A stretch of DNA of 51,779 bases from Glaciihabitans sp. Lineage in GTDB: Bacteria > Actinomycetota > Actinomycetes > Actinomycetales > Microbacteriaceae. The notes beneath the pieces are model-generated. The model did no database searches and was not told the origin of the DNA. It saw only the letters and a list, made by a program, of their open reading frames with translations. Location: positions 1 through 51,779 of the forward strand of contig JAODMF010000010.1 of assembly GCA_025464095.1 (NCBI GenBank), in the 5' to 3' direction. Below, piece by piece: positions 16,285 to 25,641 of this stretch (its first letter is position 1; each line of letters starts with the position of its first letter). The position numbers were made by a program, and so were the translations under genes.

Positions 16285-17286
16285 ATGATGACTCTCAAAC
16301 CCATAGCACTGCTGGGAATCGCAGCGTCGGCGCTGTTGCTCGCCGGCTGCGCCTCCCCGGCAAATAGCTCAACCGGCGCAGCGGGATACCCGACCAAGAC
16401 CATCCACCTCGTCATTCCCTACGGCGCCGGCGGAGGTACCGACCTTTCGGGGCGGCTCATGGCATCCGGCCTGGAGGACAAGCTCGGCGCGAAGGTCGTC
16501 ATTGAAAATGACGCATCCGCCAGCGGCCAGAACGCGGTGCAGAAGGTGGCCGATGCGAATCCTGACGGCTACACCCTCGGCTTCGTGTCGCTGCCCGCCA
16601 CGAACATGATGTACCTCGACAGTGAGCGCGGCGCCAAGTTCACGCGCGAGAGCTTCACCCCGGTCGCCGTTCACGACACCGACACGGTCGCCATCGCAGT
16701 CTCGTCCACAAGCAAGTACAAGACGCTGGGCGATGTCGTTGCCGCCGCGAAGAGCAGCCCGGGGTCGATCACCGCCGGATCCAGCGGAGTGCTCGCTGTC
16801 GGCCACCTCGGCGTTCTCGCCCTCCAGAAGGCGGCGGGCATCAAAATCACCTGGTCGACCTTCGATGACTCCGGCCAGCTGCGCACCAGTGTGCTGGGCA
16901 ACAACGTGACCCTGGAGGTCGGGCCGGTTTCCGAACTCGCGCCCGCCGCAGCCAGCGGTGACCTGAAGATTCTCGCGCTCCTCGGTGACCAGCGAATGGG
17001 CGGCAGCCTTGCCGACGTGCCGACCGCAAAGGAGCTGGGTTACGACGGCGTCAGCGTCTCGGCCAACCGGGTGCTCGTCGCTCCCGCAAAGACCCCGCAG
17101 AAGATCGTGGATGCGCTCGCGGCGGCCATCAAGTCCGCTCAGCAGGGCACCGCCTACAAGGCACAGGCAGCGTCGCGATCGCTGAACCTGAACTTCCAGG
17201 ATGCCGCCGCCGCCACGGCACTGTGGACGCAGTTTGACAGCACCTTCGGCCCGATTGCGAAAGAGTACCGGGCTTCAGAAAAGTGA
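16285..17286 (+). CDS. Tripartite tricarboxylate transporter substrate-binding lipoprotein (Bug/TctC)
   Basis: The 333-residue protein has a lipoprotein signal peptide (ALLGIAASALLLAGC, lipidated Cys about residue 22). It is followed by the Bug-family start YPTKTIHLVIPYGAGGGTDL, which forms the carboxylate-binding loop, and later GSSGVLAVGHLGVLALQ. It captures an extracellular carboxylate and presents it to TctA/TctB. A second ATG at 16288 is possible. It is the first gene of the operon behind the GntR operator candidate. Its stop codon overlaps the tctB start. The ligand cannot be read from sequence; the gene neighbours argue for a di- or tricarboxylate. Confidence 0.93.
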   Translation: MMTLKPIALLGIAASALLLAGCASPANSSTGAAGYPTKTIHLVIPYGAGGGTDLSGRLMASGLEDKLGAKVVIENDASASGQNAVQKVADANPDGYTLGFVSLPATNMMYLDSERGAKFTRESFTPVAVHDTDTVAIAVSSTSKYKTLGDVVAAAKSSPGSITAGSSGVLAVGHLGVLALQKAAGIKITWSTFDDSGQLRTSVLGNNVTLEVGPVSELAPAAASGDLKILALLGDQRMGGSLADVPTAKELGYDGVSVSANRVLVAPAKTPQKIVDALAAAIKSAQQGTAYKAQAASRSLNLNFQDAAAATALWTQFDSTFGPIAKEYRASEK

Positions 17287-17897
17287 CCAATGAAGACAAT
17301 GGTGTGACCGGCGAACCCGCCGGTCACACCCCCACTCCTCGCGACAGCCAGTTGTTCGCGCGCGCCGATCTCATCGCGATGCTGTTCTTCCTGGTCCTGG
17401 GGGTCGCGATCATTTTCGGCGCGATCTCGCTCAAGGTGACGAACGCCCTGGGCATCGGGCCGGGAATGTTCCCGCTCGTATCGGGCGTGCTCATCGGCGG
17501 CCTCGGGCTTGTCGGCTCCATCTCCCGCATCCGCAAGTTCCGCGCTCCCGCATCGCTGTCGTCACTGGACGCGGACGCTGTAGCGCCCTCGCTTCTCGAC
17601 GAGGGCGAAACGCCGCTCGAGAGTGAAGAGACCTTCACCACGGTCAACTGGCTGCGCCTCGGCCTCGCTCTCGCGCTCGTCGTAGCCTTCGTGTTCATCG
17701 TGCCGGTCGTGGGATTCGTTCTCGCACTGTCGCTGCTGACACTCGGCCTCATGAAACTGGTCGCACGCCGCACCTGGGTGCTCTCCATCATCGTCGCCAT
17801 CGGTGCGGGCGCCCTCACCTACTTCGGTTTCGGCGTGTTCCTCGGCATCCACATGACCGGCTCTTCGCTGGCCCTCTTTTCCTGGTTGGACACATGA
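17283..17897 (+). CDS. Tripartite tricarboxylate transporter small membrane subunit TctB
   Basis: The 204-residue protein has four hydrophobic helices in the TctB arrangement: one near residue 27-50 (LIAMLFFLVLGVAIIFGAI), GPGMFPLVSGVLIGGLGLV, then a long acidic cytosolic or periplasmic loop, and two or three helices near the end. The start GTG 17283 overlaps the tctC stop (GTGA) and its own stop overlaps the tctA start (ATGA), so the three subunits are translationally coupled in the order C-B-A. TctB is poorly conserved in general, so identity rests partly on position. Confidence 0.88.
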   Translation: MTNEDNGVTGEPAGHTPTPRDSQLFARADLIAMLFFLVLGVAIIFGAISLKVTNALGIGPGMFPLVSGVLIGGLGLVGSISRIRKFRAPASLSSLDADAVAPSLLDEGETPLESEETFTTVNWLRLGLALALVVAFVFIVPVVGFVLALSLLTLGLMKLVARRTWVLSIIVAIGAGALTYFGFGVFLGIHMTGSSLALFSWLDT

Positions 17898-19414
17898 ATT
17901 CATTCCAGGGGCTCCTCGACGGATTCGCGGTCGCCCTCACCCCAGAGAACATCCTGTTCGCGCTCATCGGATGCCTCGTCGGCATGCTCGTTGGGGTTCT
18001 CCCCGGGATCGGACAGAGCGCCGGAATGGCGCTCCTCATTCCGCTCACCTATGTGCTCCCGCCCGCGGGCGCGATCATCATGCTCGCCAGCATCTTCTAC
18101 GGCGCGGCGTACGGGGGCCGCATCACCAGCATCCTGATGAACATCCCCGGCGAGTCGGAATCCGTCGTGACGACCTTCGAGGGCTACCCGATGGCCCGGA
18201 AGGGGCGAGCGGGCGTTGCGCTGAGCGTTACGGCCATCACGTCGTTCGCCGGGTCGATCATCTCGGTCATCGTGGTTGCGTTCGCGGCGCTTCCCCTGAG
18301 TCTCCTCGCCCGGTATCTCGGTCCACCCGAATACTTTGCCCTCATGGTGCTCGGCCTGTGCCTCGTCGTTGCGCTCATCGACAAGTCCCTGGTCAAGGGC
18401 GTCCTGATGATCGGCCTCGGTCTCTTTCTCGCGCAGGTCGGCGCGGACCCGGTACAGGGCTCCGCTCGCTTTTCCTTCGGTTCCCCTGACCTGTTGTCGG
18501 GCATCCCGCTGCTCGCGGTGATCATGGGCTTCTTCGGTGTGAGCGATGTTCTGCTGGCCGCCGGACGCCGCCACATTCCCGGCGCGATGGCGAAGATCGA
18601 GCGCCTGATGCCCGAGCGCAAAGACCTCACGGACTCGGTCGGCTCGACGCTGCGCGGAACCGCCATCGGGTTTATCTTCGGACTCATTCCGGGCATGGTC
18701 GCCGCCGTGTCGACATTCGCGTCCTACGTCACCGAAAAGCGTGTGTCGAAGCATCCGGAGAAGTTCGGCACCGGCGTCATCCAGGGCATCACCGGCCCGG
18801 AGGCGGCGAACAAGTCCTTCGAGATCGCGAGTTTCATCCCGCTCTTCACCCTGGGAATCCCGGGATCTGCGGCGCTCGCCATCCTCATGAGCGCGTTCCT
18901 CATCCAGGGGGTCACGCCCGGGCCGGCGATGTTTACGCAGTCCCCGGACCTCGTCTGGGGAGTGATCGCGAGCATGGTCGTCGGAAACGTCATCCTGCTT
19001 ATCCTCAACTTCCCGCTCGTCAAGGTGTGGGTGCAGATCCTCAAGGTGCCAGCCGACATCCTCGGCATGGTCGTCATCGCCGTCAGCGTCGTGGGCATCT
19101 ACAGCGTCAACAACAGCCTCGTCGACATCCTGCTGCTCGTGCTCTTCTCCCTGCTTGCGGTGATGCTCAAGCTCCTGCACTTCCCGCTTCCACCACTGGT
19201 GCTGGCTTTCGTGCTCGGGGGTCGCATCGAGGGATCGTTCCGCCAGACGCTCGTTCTGTCGGGTGGCAATCCGTTGACCTTCCTGACCCATCCGATCGCG
19301 GCGACGATCCTCGTGATCGCGGCCGCGTCGATCATCCTGCTCAAGCTCCGCAGGAAGAAGCCTCTCGTAGTCAAGCCGGCGACGCTCGAGCTCGACTCCC
19401 CCGCCAACCGCTAG
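17894..19414 (+). CDS. Tripartite tricarboxylate transporter large membrane subunit TctA
   Basis: The 506-residue protein has about 11-12 membrane segments and strong TctA signatures: ALIGCLVGMLVGVLPGIGQS near residues 22-42, YGAAYGGRITSILMNIPGES in the first repeat, and FTLGIPGSAALAILMSAFLI in the second. TctA is the ion-coupled translocation channel of the system. The next gene starts 34 bases downstream with its own ribosome-binding site (CTAGGAG), so the enzymes follow on the same transcript. Confidence 0.95.
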   Translation: MNSFQGLLDGFAVALTPENILFALIGCLVGMLVGVLPGIGQSAGMALLIPLTYVLPPAGAIIMLASIFYGAAYGGRITSILMNIPGESESVVTTFEGYPMARKGRAGVALSVTAITSFAGSIISVIVVAFAALPLSLLARYLGPPEYFALMVLGLCLVVALIDKSLVKGVLMIGLGLFLAQVGADPVQGSARFSFGSPDLLSGIPLLAVIMGFFGVSDVLLAAGRRHIPGAMAKIERLMPERKDLTDSVGSTLRGTAIGFIFGLIPGMVAAVSTFASYVTEKRVSKHPEKFGTGVIQGITGPEAANKSFEIASFIPLFTLGIPGSAALAILMSAFLIQGVTPGPAMFTQSPDLVWGVIASMVVGNVILLILNFPLVKVWVQILKVPADILGMVVIAVSVVGIYSVNNSLVDILLLVLFSLLAVMLKLLHFPLPPLVLAFVLGGRIEGSFRQTLVLSGGNPLTFLTHPIAATILVIAAASIILLKLRRKKPLVVKPATLELDSPANR

Positions 19415-19448
19415 CCTTTCGCACCGCTTTTCGTCTCTAGGAGTACAA

Positions 19449-20543
19449 ATGACCCCGTCAATCCGCATCGGTTACATGCTTGGTGATGGCATCGGTCCGG
19501 AAATCGTGCCGGTCGCTCGCGAGATCGTCGACGCAGCCCTGGCGGCGTCCGGCGCCGCACCACTCGAGTGGGTCGACCTGCCGATGGGGCTGCCCGCGAT
19601 CGAGGAATTCGGGTCGCCGATGCCGCCCAGCACCGTAGAGGCGCTCGAAACCACCGAGGGTTGGGTGCTCGGCCCGTTCGATAACGGCTCCTACCCGGCG
19701 TCGTGGAAGGCGAAGGGCGAGCGCGTGCCCGGGGCGACCCTGCGCAAGCACTTCGACCTCTACGCGAACATCCGGCCGAGCCGAAACCGCGAAGGCGTGG
19801 CGAGCATCAAGCCGGATGTCGACCTCGTCTTCGTGCGCGAGAACACCGAGGGTTTCTACCCCGACCGCAACATGTTCTTCGGCAACGGCGAATTCAAACC
19901 CACCGACGATGTCGCCCTGCTCGTCGGAGTATTCACGAGACCGGCAATCCACCGGATCGCGGTGCGCGCGTTCGAGATGGCCATGAGCCGCCGCAAGCAC
20001 GTGACGGCAGTTCACAAGTCGAATGTCATGCCCACGGTGTTCGGCATGTTCCTGGAGGAGTGCCGGAAGGTGGCTGCCGACTTCCCCGAGGTTGTATTCG
20101 ACGACGTCCTGTTCGACGCGGCCGCGGCGTACCTGGTTCGCAATCCGCAGCGATTCGACGTAATCGTGACCGAGAACCTGTTCGGCGACACCCTCTCCGA
20201 CCTGGCTGGCGAGATCGTCGGAGCGCTCGGACTCTCAGCGGCTCTGAACGCGAGTGACACGCATGCGATGGCGCAGGCCGCGCACGGATCGGCCCCCGAC
20301 ATCGCGGGGCTCGGCATCGCGAACCCGGTGGGAATGATCCTGTCCGCCGCGATGCTGGTGGAGTGGCTCGGACAGAAGCACTCTGACGAGACGCTCACCC
20401 GCGCCGCCCGACTTATCGATGAGGCCGTCGATGCGGCGCTGGCCAGGGGTGTGCAGACCGGCGACCTGGGCGGCAGCGCGACCACGCGTCAATTTACCGA
20501 GGCTGTTCTTGCCGAGCTGTCGGCCCCCGGGGGCCAGAGATGA
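19449..20543 (+). CDS. Isocitrate/isopropylmalate dehydrogenase-family enzyme
   Basis: The 364-residue protein is a beta-decarboxylating dehydrogenase: GDGIGPEIVP at the N-terminus, specificity helix GATLRKHFDLYANIRPSRN, RENTEGFYPD, catalytic Lys in HKSNVMPT, metal Asps in ENLFGDTLSDLAGE and cofactor region HGSAPDIAG. Family members oxidise a malate-type 2-hydroxy acid and lose CO2 to give a 2-oxo acid. The specificity segment resembles homoisocitrate/isocitrate enzymes more than tartrate dehydrogenases, but the real substrate is unknown. The cofactor segment follows the NAD-type pattern only tentatively. It is the first enzyme gene after tctCBA and its stop overlaps the ThDP-enzyme start (ATGA). 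Confidence 0.88.
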   Translation: MTPSIRIGYMLGDGIGPEIVPVAREIVDAALAASGAAPLEWVDLPMGLPAIEEFGSPMPPSTVEALETTEGWVLGPFDNGSYPASWKAKGERVPGATLRKHFDLYANIRPSRNREGVASIKPDVDLVFVRENTEGFYPDRNMFFGNGEFKPTDDVALLVGVFTRPAIHRIAVRAFEMAMSRRKHVTAVHKSNVMPTVFGMFLEECRKVAADFPEVVFDDVLFDAAAAYLVRNPQRFDVIVTENLFGDTLSDLAGEIVGALGLSAALNASDTHAMAQAAHGSAPDIAGLGIANPVGMILSAAMLVEWLGQKHSDETLTRAARLIDEAVDAALARGVQTGDLGGSATTRQFTEAVLAELSAPGGQR

Positions 20544-22216
20544 CCCGTACCGGCGGGCGCCTCCTCATCGATTCGCTCGTGCACAATGGCGTCGATTTCG
20601 CCACGTGCGTGCCGGGCGAAAGCTTCCTCGCGGTCCTGGATGCCATCTATGAGGTGAACGACGGGCATCCCGAACCCGTCTTTCGACTCGTCACAGCGCG
20701 CCACGAAGCAGCGGCAGCCAACATGGCCGAAGCGGTCGGCAAGCTCACCTTGTCACCGGCGGTCTGCCTCGTAACCCGTGGACCCGGCGCCATGCACGCG
20801 AGCATCGCGCTTCACACGGCTTTTCAGGACGGCACACCCCTCGTGCTCGTCATCGGGCAGGTCGCAACGAGCGTGCTCGGGCGGGAGGCCTTCCAGGAGA
20901 TGGACTACTCGGCCGTCTTTGGATCCACGGCAAAGCACGTCGTGCAGGTGACAGACCCGGACAGGATCGGCGAGCAGGTCGCGCGCGCCCTCTACCTCGC
21001 GATGGCGGGCAGGCCCGGTCCCGTCGTGATTGTGGTTCCCGAGGATGTGCTCACCTCCTCGACGGACAAGGACCCGGTTTCGGTGCCGGCGATCTCGCAT
21101 CCGGAGCCGTCGCGTTCAGACCTCGAGTCGCTCGTCTCCCGGCTTGAGAACGCCGAGCGGCCGCTGCTGGTCGTCGGCGGGCCGAGCTGGTCCGCCGAAG
21201 TGGGCGACGACATCACCGCATTCGCAGAAGCGAACGGAATTCCCATCGCAGCCGCGTTCCGGTGGCAGGACTGCGTCGACAACCGTAGTGAGAACTACGT
21301 CGGCTACCTCGGGCTTGGATGCTCTCCCGCGCTGCGTGCGAGGGCCCGGGAGGCCGACCTGGTTGTCGCCTTCGGGCCGAGGCTCGACGACCCGACCACG
21401 GACGGCTTCGTCGTGCTCGATGCGCCCACCGGGGAGCGGGCACTGGTGATGGTTTCCGAGGATGCAGCGGATGCGGTGACCAACACCATCCCGGACGAGG
21501 TGATCACAACATCCGTCGCCGCCCTTGCCGCCGAACTGCGCCGCCGCACCCTGCGACCCTCCGGCGCCAGGGCCGAGTGGACCCGCGTTCTGCGGTCCGA
21601 GTTTCTCGCCTACACGCGGCCGACCGAGACGCCCGGTGACGTCGATCTTGCGCGCATCATCAAGCACGTGCGTTCGGTCACCGCCGACGACACCATCGTC
21701 ACGACCGGAGCGGGCAACTACACGGTGTGGGTGCAGCGATTCTTCGAGTTCCGCCAGTTCGGCACGCAACTGGCGCCGAGGAATGGCGCCATGGGATACG
21801 GGTACCCGGCAGCAATCGGCGCTGCCGCCGTGCGGAGCGGAAGCCCCGTCATCGCCTTCGCCGGGGACGGCTGCATCCTGATGAGCGGCAGCGAATTGGC
21901 GACGGCGATGTACGAGCAGCTGCGCGTCATTCTCATCGTCGTCAACAACGGAATGTTTGGCACGATCCGCATGCACCAGGAGAACCACTACCCCGGGCAT
22001 GTAATCGCCACCGACCTGAGCAACCCGGACTTCACCGAATACGGCAAGTCATTCGGCGCCCAGACCCACCTGGTCGAGCGGACGGAGCAGTTCGCGGCCG
22101 CCTTTGCAGCGGCACTCGTGCACGAGGGACCGAGTCTCATCGAGTTGCGCACAGACCCGCTGCAGCTGACGCCCGACCGGCGGTTAGCCCACACCAGCAC
22201 AGGGAGCGCCACATGA
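20540..22216 (+). CDS. ThDP-dependent enzyme of the acetolactate synthase/2-oxoacid decarboxylase family
   Basis: The 558-residue protein shows three ThDP-enzyme domains. The PYR domain (residues about 1-170) has catalytic Glu in TARHEAAAANMAEA. The central domain lies near 190-330. The PP domain (about 370-545) has GDGCILMSGSELATA and NNGMFGTIRMHQE, the GDG...NN cofactor motif. Members decarboxylate 2-oxo acids and either release an aldehyde or ligate the product. No small regulatory subunit gene is nearby, so it is unlikely to be the biosynthetic acetolactate synthase. Placed between a decarboxylating dehydrogenase and an aldehyde dehydrogenase, it probably converts a 2-oxo acid to an aldehyde. 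Confidence 0.87.
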   Translation: MTRTGGRLLIDSLVHNGVDFATCVPGESFLAVLDAIYEVNDGHPEPVFRLVTARHEAAAANMAEAVGKLTLSPAVCLVTRGPGAMHASIALHTAFQDGTPLVLVIGQVATSVLGREAFQEMDYSAVFGSTAKHVVQVTDPDRIGEQVARALYLAMAGRPGPVVIVVPEDVLTSSTDKDPVSVPAISHPEPSRSDLESLVSRLENAERPLLVVGGPSWSAEVGDDITAFAEANGIPIAAAFRWQDCVDNRSENYVGYLGLGCSPALRARAREADLVVAFGPRLDDPTTDGFVVLDAPTGERALVMVSEDAADAVTNTIPDEVITTSVAALAAELRRRTLRPSGARAEWTRVLRSEFLAYTRPTETPGDVDLARIIKHVRSVTADDTIVTTGAGNYTVWVQRFFEFRQFGTQLAPRNGAMGYGYPAAIGAAAVRSGSPVIAFAGDGCILMSGSELATAMYEQLRVILIVVNNGMFGTIRMHQENHYPGHVIATDLSNPDFTEYGKSFGAQTHLVERTEQFAAAFAAALVHEGPSLIELRTDPLQLTPDRRLAHTSTGSAT

Positions 22217-23706
22217 ACGGCATCGATGACGTCGCACGCGCCGCGCGCGATGCTTCACGAGAACTCGCGGACCTCGCTCCCCACGCGCGGGCGGGCTTGC
22301 TGCTTGCCGCCGCCGCCGCGCTCGACGAGAGCGCGGGCGAACTGGTAGCGATCGGCGAACGAGAGACCGGTCTCGACTCTGCGCGGCTGCGAGGCGAACT
22401 GACCCGAACCAGCGTGCAACTGCGTCTGTTTGCGGACACGGTCGTGGATGGACAGTTCCACGACGCGCGGATCGACGAGGCCGATGGCGACTTCGCCCTC
22501 GGCGTGCGGCCCGACCTTCGTCGCGCACTGGTGCCGATCGGGCCTGTGTTGAATTTCGCCGCAAGCAACTTCCCGTTCGCCTTCTCCGTGGCCGGCGGCG
22601 ACACGGCATCCGCGCTTGCAGCGGGATGCGCCGTGATCGTCAAGGCTCACCCGGGGCATCCGGAGCTTTCACGACGAACCGCGGAGATCGTCAGTCGCGC
22701 CCTCGCCGATGCGGGGGCCCCGGCGGGCACGTTCCAGCTGATCGAGGGGCAGGATGAGGGCGTCGCGATGCTGAAGCATCCATCGGTCGCCGCCGCCTCC
22801 TTCACCGGTTCCCTGGGTGCCGGTCGCTTTCTCGCCGATGTTGCCGCGTCACGCCCCGCGCCCATCCCGTTCTACGGCGAACTCGGAAGCGTCAATCCGG
22901 TCGTCGTCACCCCGTCAGCTCTTGCGGAACGTGCGGATGCAATTCTGGCCGGATTCACTGCGAGCGTCACCGGCTCAGCGGGGCAGCTCTGCACCAAACC
23001 GGGCTTCCTGTTCGTTCCCGCTGGATCGGACGTCGGTTCGCGGGCCGGAGCGATCGTCGGCGAGATTGGCGAACACCGCCTCCTGTATCCGAAGATCGCC
23101 CACGGGTATGAAGCGCGTCGTGCAGCAGTCGTCTCGACCCCTGGTGCCGAGGTTCACGCCGAAGGTGGGGTCCGGTTCGATCATCAAGGGCACGGCTGGG
23201 CGCTTCCGACCATCGTGAGCGTCTCGCTGTCGACCCTCGTGCGCGAGCGCGACCGGCTACTCGATGAGAGCTTTGGTCCGCTCTCGATCATCGTCGAATA
23301 CACCGAAGCCGACGACCTTGCCGCGGCCTTCACCGACCTGTTTGAGGGGAGCCTCACGGCCGGCCTGCACCTCGGCGCCGGGGAAAGCTCGCCCTGGATC
23401 ACGGCTCTTGTTGAGGCGATGAGCCAGCTCGCGGGGCGCGTGCTCTTCGACGGCTGGCCGACCGGCGTAGCCGTGACACCCGCGCAACAGCACGGCGGGC
23501 CGTGGCCCGCAACGACGGCCAGCACATCGACGTCTGTCGGAACGGCAGCGATTCAGCGCTTTCTGCGCCCCGTCGCCTACCAGAATGCTCCAGCCGCGCT
23601 GCTTCCGCCCGTGCTTCGGGATGACAACCCGTGGAACGTCGAGCAGCGCCGTTCCCCGGCAGGCGAGTCTCGACGCTGGGGCGAGGCTGCGGCCGCGCAG
23701 ATGTGA
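22213..23706 (+). CDS. NADP-type aldehyde dehydrogenase (2-oxoglutarate semialdehyde dehydrogenase-like)
   Basis: The 497-residue protein matches the divergent aldehyde dehydrogenase group that includes 2,5-dioxovalerate dehydrogenases: GPVLNFAASNFPFAFSVAGGD, VKAHPGHPELS, catalytic Glu in GELGSVNPVV, catalytic Cys in TGSAGQLCTKPGF, and TGVAVTPAQQHGGPWPAT near the end. The frame is open upstream, but the ATG at 22213 overlaps the previous stop (ATGA) and gives the normal N-terminus. It likely oxidises the aldehyde made by the preceding enzyme to a carboxylate. Confidence 0.9.
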   Translation: MNGIDDVARAARDASRELADLAPHARAGLLLAAAAALDESAGELVAIGERETGLDSARLRGELTRTSVQLRLFADTVVDGQFHDARIDEADGDFALGVRPDLRRALVPIGPVLNFAASNFPFAFSVAGGDTASALAAGCAVIVKAHPGHPELSRRTAEIVSRALADAGAPAGTFQLIEGQDEGVAMLKHPSVAAASFTGSLGAGRFLADVAASRPAPIPFYGELGSVNPVVVTPSALAERADAILAGFTASVTGSAGQLCTKPGFLFVPAGSDVGSRAGAIVGEIGEHRLLYPKIAHGYEARRAAVVSTPGAEVHAEGGVRFDHQGHGWALPTIVSVSLSTLVRERDRLLDESFGPLSIIVEYTEADDLAAAFTDLFEGSLTAGLHLGAGESSPWITALVEAMSQLAGRVLFDGWPTGVAVTPAQQHGGPWPATTASTSTSVGTAAIQRFLRPVAYQNAPAALLPPVLRDDNPWNVEQRRSPAGESRRWGEAAAAQM

Positions 23707-24905
23707 CCGGCGGACGCGTACAGCGCTGGGTCGTTGTAGTAATAGTTCACGCGGTACTGGTGCAACTCGTCACCTATGCCTTTCGACCCGCCCTGTCGTA
23801 CGCCCTGATCGAGGTTCGGTCACCGGCGGCACTTCTCGGACTGATGTCGGCGACGTTCGCGTTGCCTGCCCTTCTTCTCGCCCTGCCGTCGGGGCGTTTG
23901 GTGCAGAGATTCGGAGAGCGCAGCACCGGCCTGCTCGGCGGCATCCTGTTCACGGCCGCCAGCCTCACCGCAGTAGTGGGCCGACACAGCGTCGTGTTGT
24001 TGTTCCTCGCGACCCTGCTGCTCGGCTGTGGACACCTGTTCTCGATGATCAGCGAACAGACTGTGGTGGCGAATCGGGCCCAGGTCAGCAGCCGCGATTC
24101 GGCCTTCGGCCTCTACACCCTGGGCGCATCGCTCGGCCAGGCGGCCGGCCCTCTGCTGCTCGCCCTGCCCGGCAACGGAAGTGGTGGCCCTCCGGTCGAC
24201 GTGATCCTGTGGGTGTGCGTCGGCCTGTCCGTCGCCCTCACCGGGGTGTCGGCGACACTGCCGCGATCCACGCCTGACGGCTCGCCCCAGCTCGGAATGC
24301 TTCGCTCAGCACTGGCCATCCTGAGGGAGCCCGGCGCGATCCGGGCGCTCGCGGCAAGCGGTATCGCTCTGGCGTCGGTGGATGTCACTCTCATCTACTG
24401 GCCCGCGCTCGGCGAGCAGACGGGTCTTTCGCCAGCGGTGGTGAGTCTCATGCTCGTCGTCCGTTCGCTGTCGACGATGGCGTCGCGGGCGGTGCTCGGC
24501 AGGGCCGTGCGACTCGTCGGACGACGCGTGCTGATGGTCTGTACGCTCACAATTTCGGCGCTCGCGGTCGCGTTGATCGCGCTCCCGCTCGCGCCTTCGG
24601 TTCTCGTCGTGCTCGCCGGTGTCTTTGGGTTCTTCGTCGGCATCTGCCAGCCGATCACGATGTCATGGATAGTCGAATTGGCGCCGCCGGGTGGGCGGGG
24701 CATGACGATGTCGTTGCGACTGGCAGGAAACCGCGTCGCCCAGTCGGCCATTCCCGGTGCCGTGGGAGCGATCGCGGGCGTAACCGGGGTCGCGGGCGTA
24801 CTCTTCGCGGTCGCCGGGTCTCTCGGGCTGGCGGCCTGGGCCGCCTCTGCTGTGGGGGATAAGAACGCGGATGGCGCGGCAACTATGGATGCTGAGGCCG
24901 AATAG
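23703..24905 (+). CDS. MFS transporter, last gene of the catabolic operon
   Basis: The 400-residue protein has about 12 membrane helices with the MFS loop pattern GRLVQRFGERSTGLLGG after helix 2 and a second-half loop GRAVRLVGRRVLM. GTG 23703 overlaps the aldehyde dehydrogenase stop (GTGA), so it is coupled to it. The frame is open further upstream within the previous gene, but that start would not be sensible. With TctCBA already present for uptake, this protein may export a product or import a related compound; the sequence does not decide. Confidence 0.82.
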   Translation: MTGGRVQRWVVVVIVHAVLVQLVTYAFRPALSYALIEVRSPAALLGLMSATFALPALLLALPSGRLVQRFGERSTGLLGGILFTAASLTAVVGRHSVVLLFLATLLLGCGHLFSMISEQTVVANRAQVSSRDSAFGLYTLGASLGQAAGPLLLALPGNGSGGPPVDVILWVCVGLSVALTGVSATLPRSTPDGSPQLGMLRSALAILREPGAIRALAASGIALASVDVTLIYWPALGEQTGLSPAVVSLMLVVRSLSTMASRAVLGRAVRLVGRRVLMVCTLTISALAVALIALPLAPSVLVVLAGVFGFFVGICQPITMSWIVELAPPGGRGMTMSLRLAGNRVAQSAIPGAVGAIAGVTGVAGVLFAVAGSLGLAAWAASAVGDKNADGAATMDAEAE

Positions 24906-24943
24906 TCGGAGCGGGATCCCGTCCTACATCCCTGGGTGGCGTC

Positions 24944-25588
24944 TCACCAGGCCTGGTTGAGAACGTGCAGTCGGCGACGAATCGCTGCGGACTGCCCGTA
25001 GAGCAGGTAGGAGAAGCCCAGGACGGTAAGCGACAGGGGCAGGAGGATCCGGATCCAGCCACCGATGTAAATCACGTAGGTCAGGTCCTGTCCTGGGATG
25101 TACGACAGGCCGGCCGCGACCGCGTTGCACACCGCGACGGGCACGAGTGCCCAGCGCGCGAATCCGGAAAGTACCCGGGCGCGCACGACGACAACTGCGG
25201 CGGCTGCAACGGCAACGGTGAGCGCAATGGTGAGGGAAGCCCCGACGGCCACGAAGTCCTGGCCCTGACCAATGGGCAGGAGGCCGAGGACCTGGAACGC
25301 CCACCCGCCAAGACCGAACACGAGCAGGGCAATCTTTCCCACGACCGAGCGGCCGACGATGCCGGACTCCCCGCGGATGCCAAGGGCCAGAATTGCGACC
25401 GCCCCAAGCAGGATTGTGTCGGACACCATCGACGGGATTCGGCTTCCGAACGGAAGAAAATACTCGGTGGTGAGCGGCAGGGCGACGTTGAGGGCGGCAA
25501 GCCACGACAACAGCGAGACCACGAGGATGCCGCCACCGCCCCACAGCGTGGTGAGGTGCGGGCGGGTGAGCGCAGGAGTGTTCATCAC
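24944..25588 (-). CDS. Multi-pass membrane protein of unknown function
   Basis: The 214-residue protein has six hydrophobic segments, including TTLWGGGGILVVSLLSWLAALNV preceded by a short polar N-terminus, and ends with a basic tail (AAIRRRLHVLNQAW). I do not recognise a family. ATG 25588 is followed by another ATG at 25585; GGGATGATG-like purine-rich sequence precedes them. It is convergent with the catabolic operon across 38 bases that contain a small GCGGGATCCCGT palindrome, and it stands apart from the ABC operon upstream. Confidence 0.65.
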   Translation of the reverse strand: MMNTPALTRPHLTTLWGGGGILVVSLLSWLAALNVALPLTTEYFLPFGSRIPSMVSDTILLGAVAILALGIRGESGIVGRSVVGKIALLVFGLGGWAFQVLGLLPIGQGQDFVAVGASLTIALTVAVAAAAVVVVRARVLSGFARWALVPVAVCNAVAAGLSYIPGQDLTYVIYIGGWIRILLPLSLTVLGFSYLLYGQSAAIRRRLHVLNQAW

Positions 25589-25641
25589 ATCATCCCCTCG
25601 TGTCGGGCGTTGACTGAGGCTACCTCACGACTGCCTCCGAG

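Noticed and set aside
17900..19468. Long open frame on the minus strand opposite tctA
   Set aside because: Its protein is rich in Arg, Glu, Asp and His and matches no family. It is the mirror of a clear TctA gene in high-GC DNA.
20540..22216. Biosynthetic acetolactate synthase
   Set aside because: No ilvN or ilvC gene is adjacent, and the gene is locked in an operon with a carboxylate importer and an aldehyde dehydrogenase.
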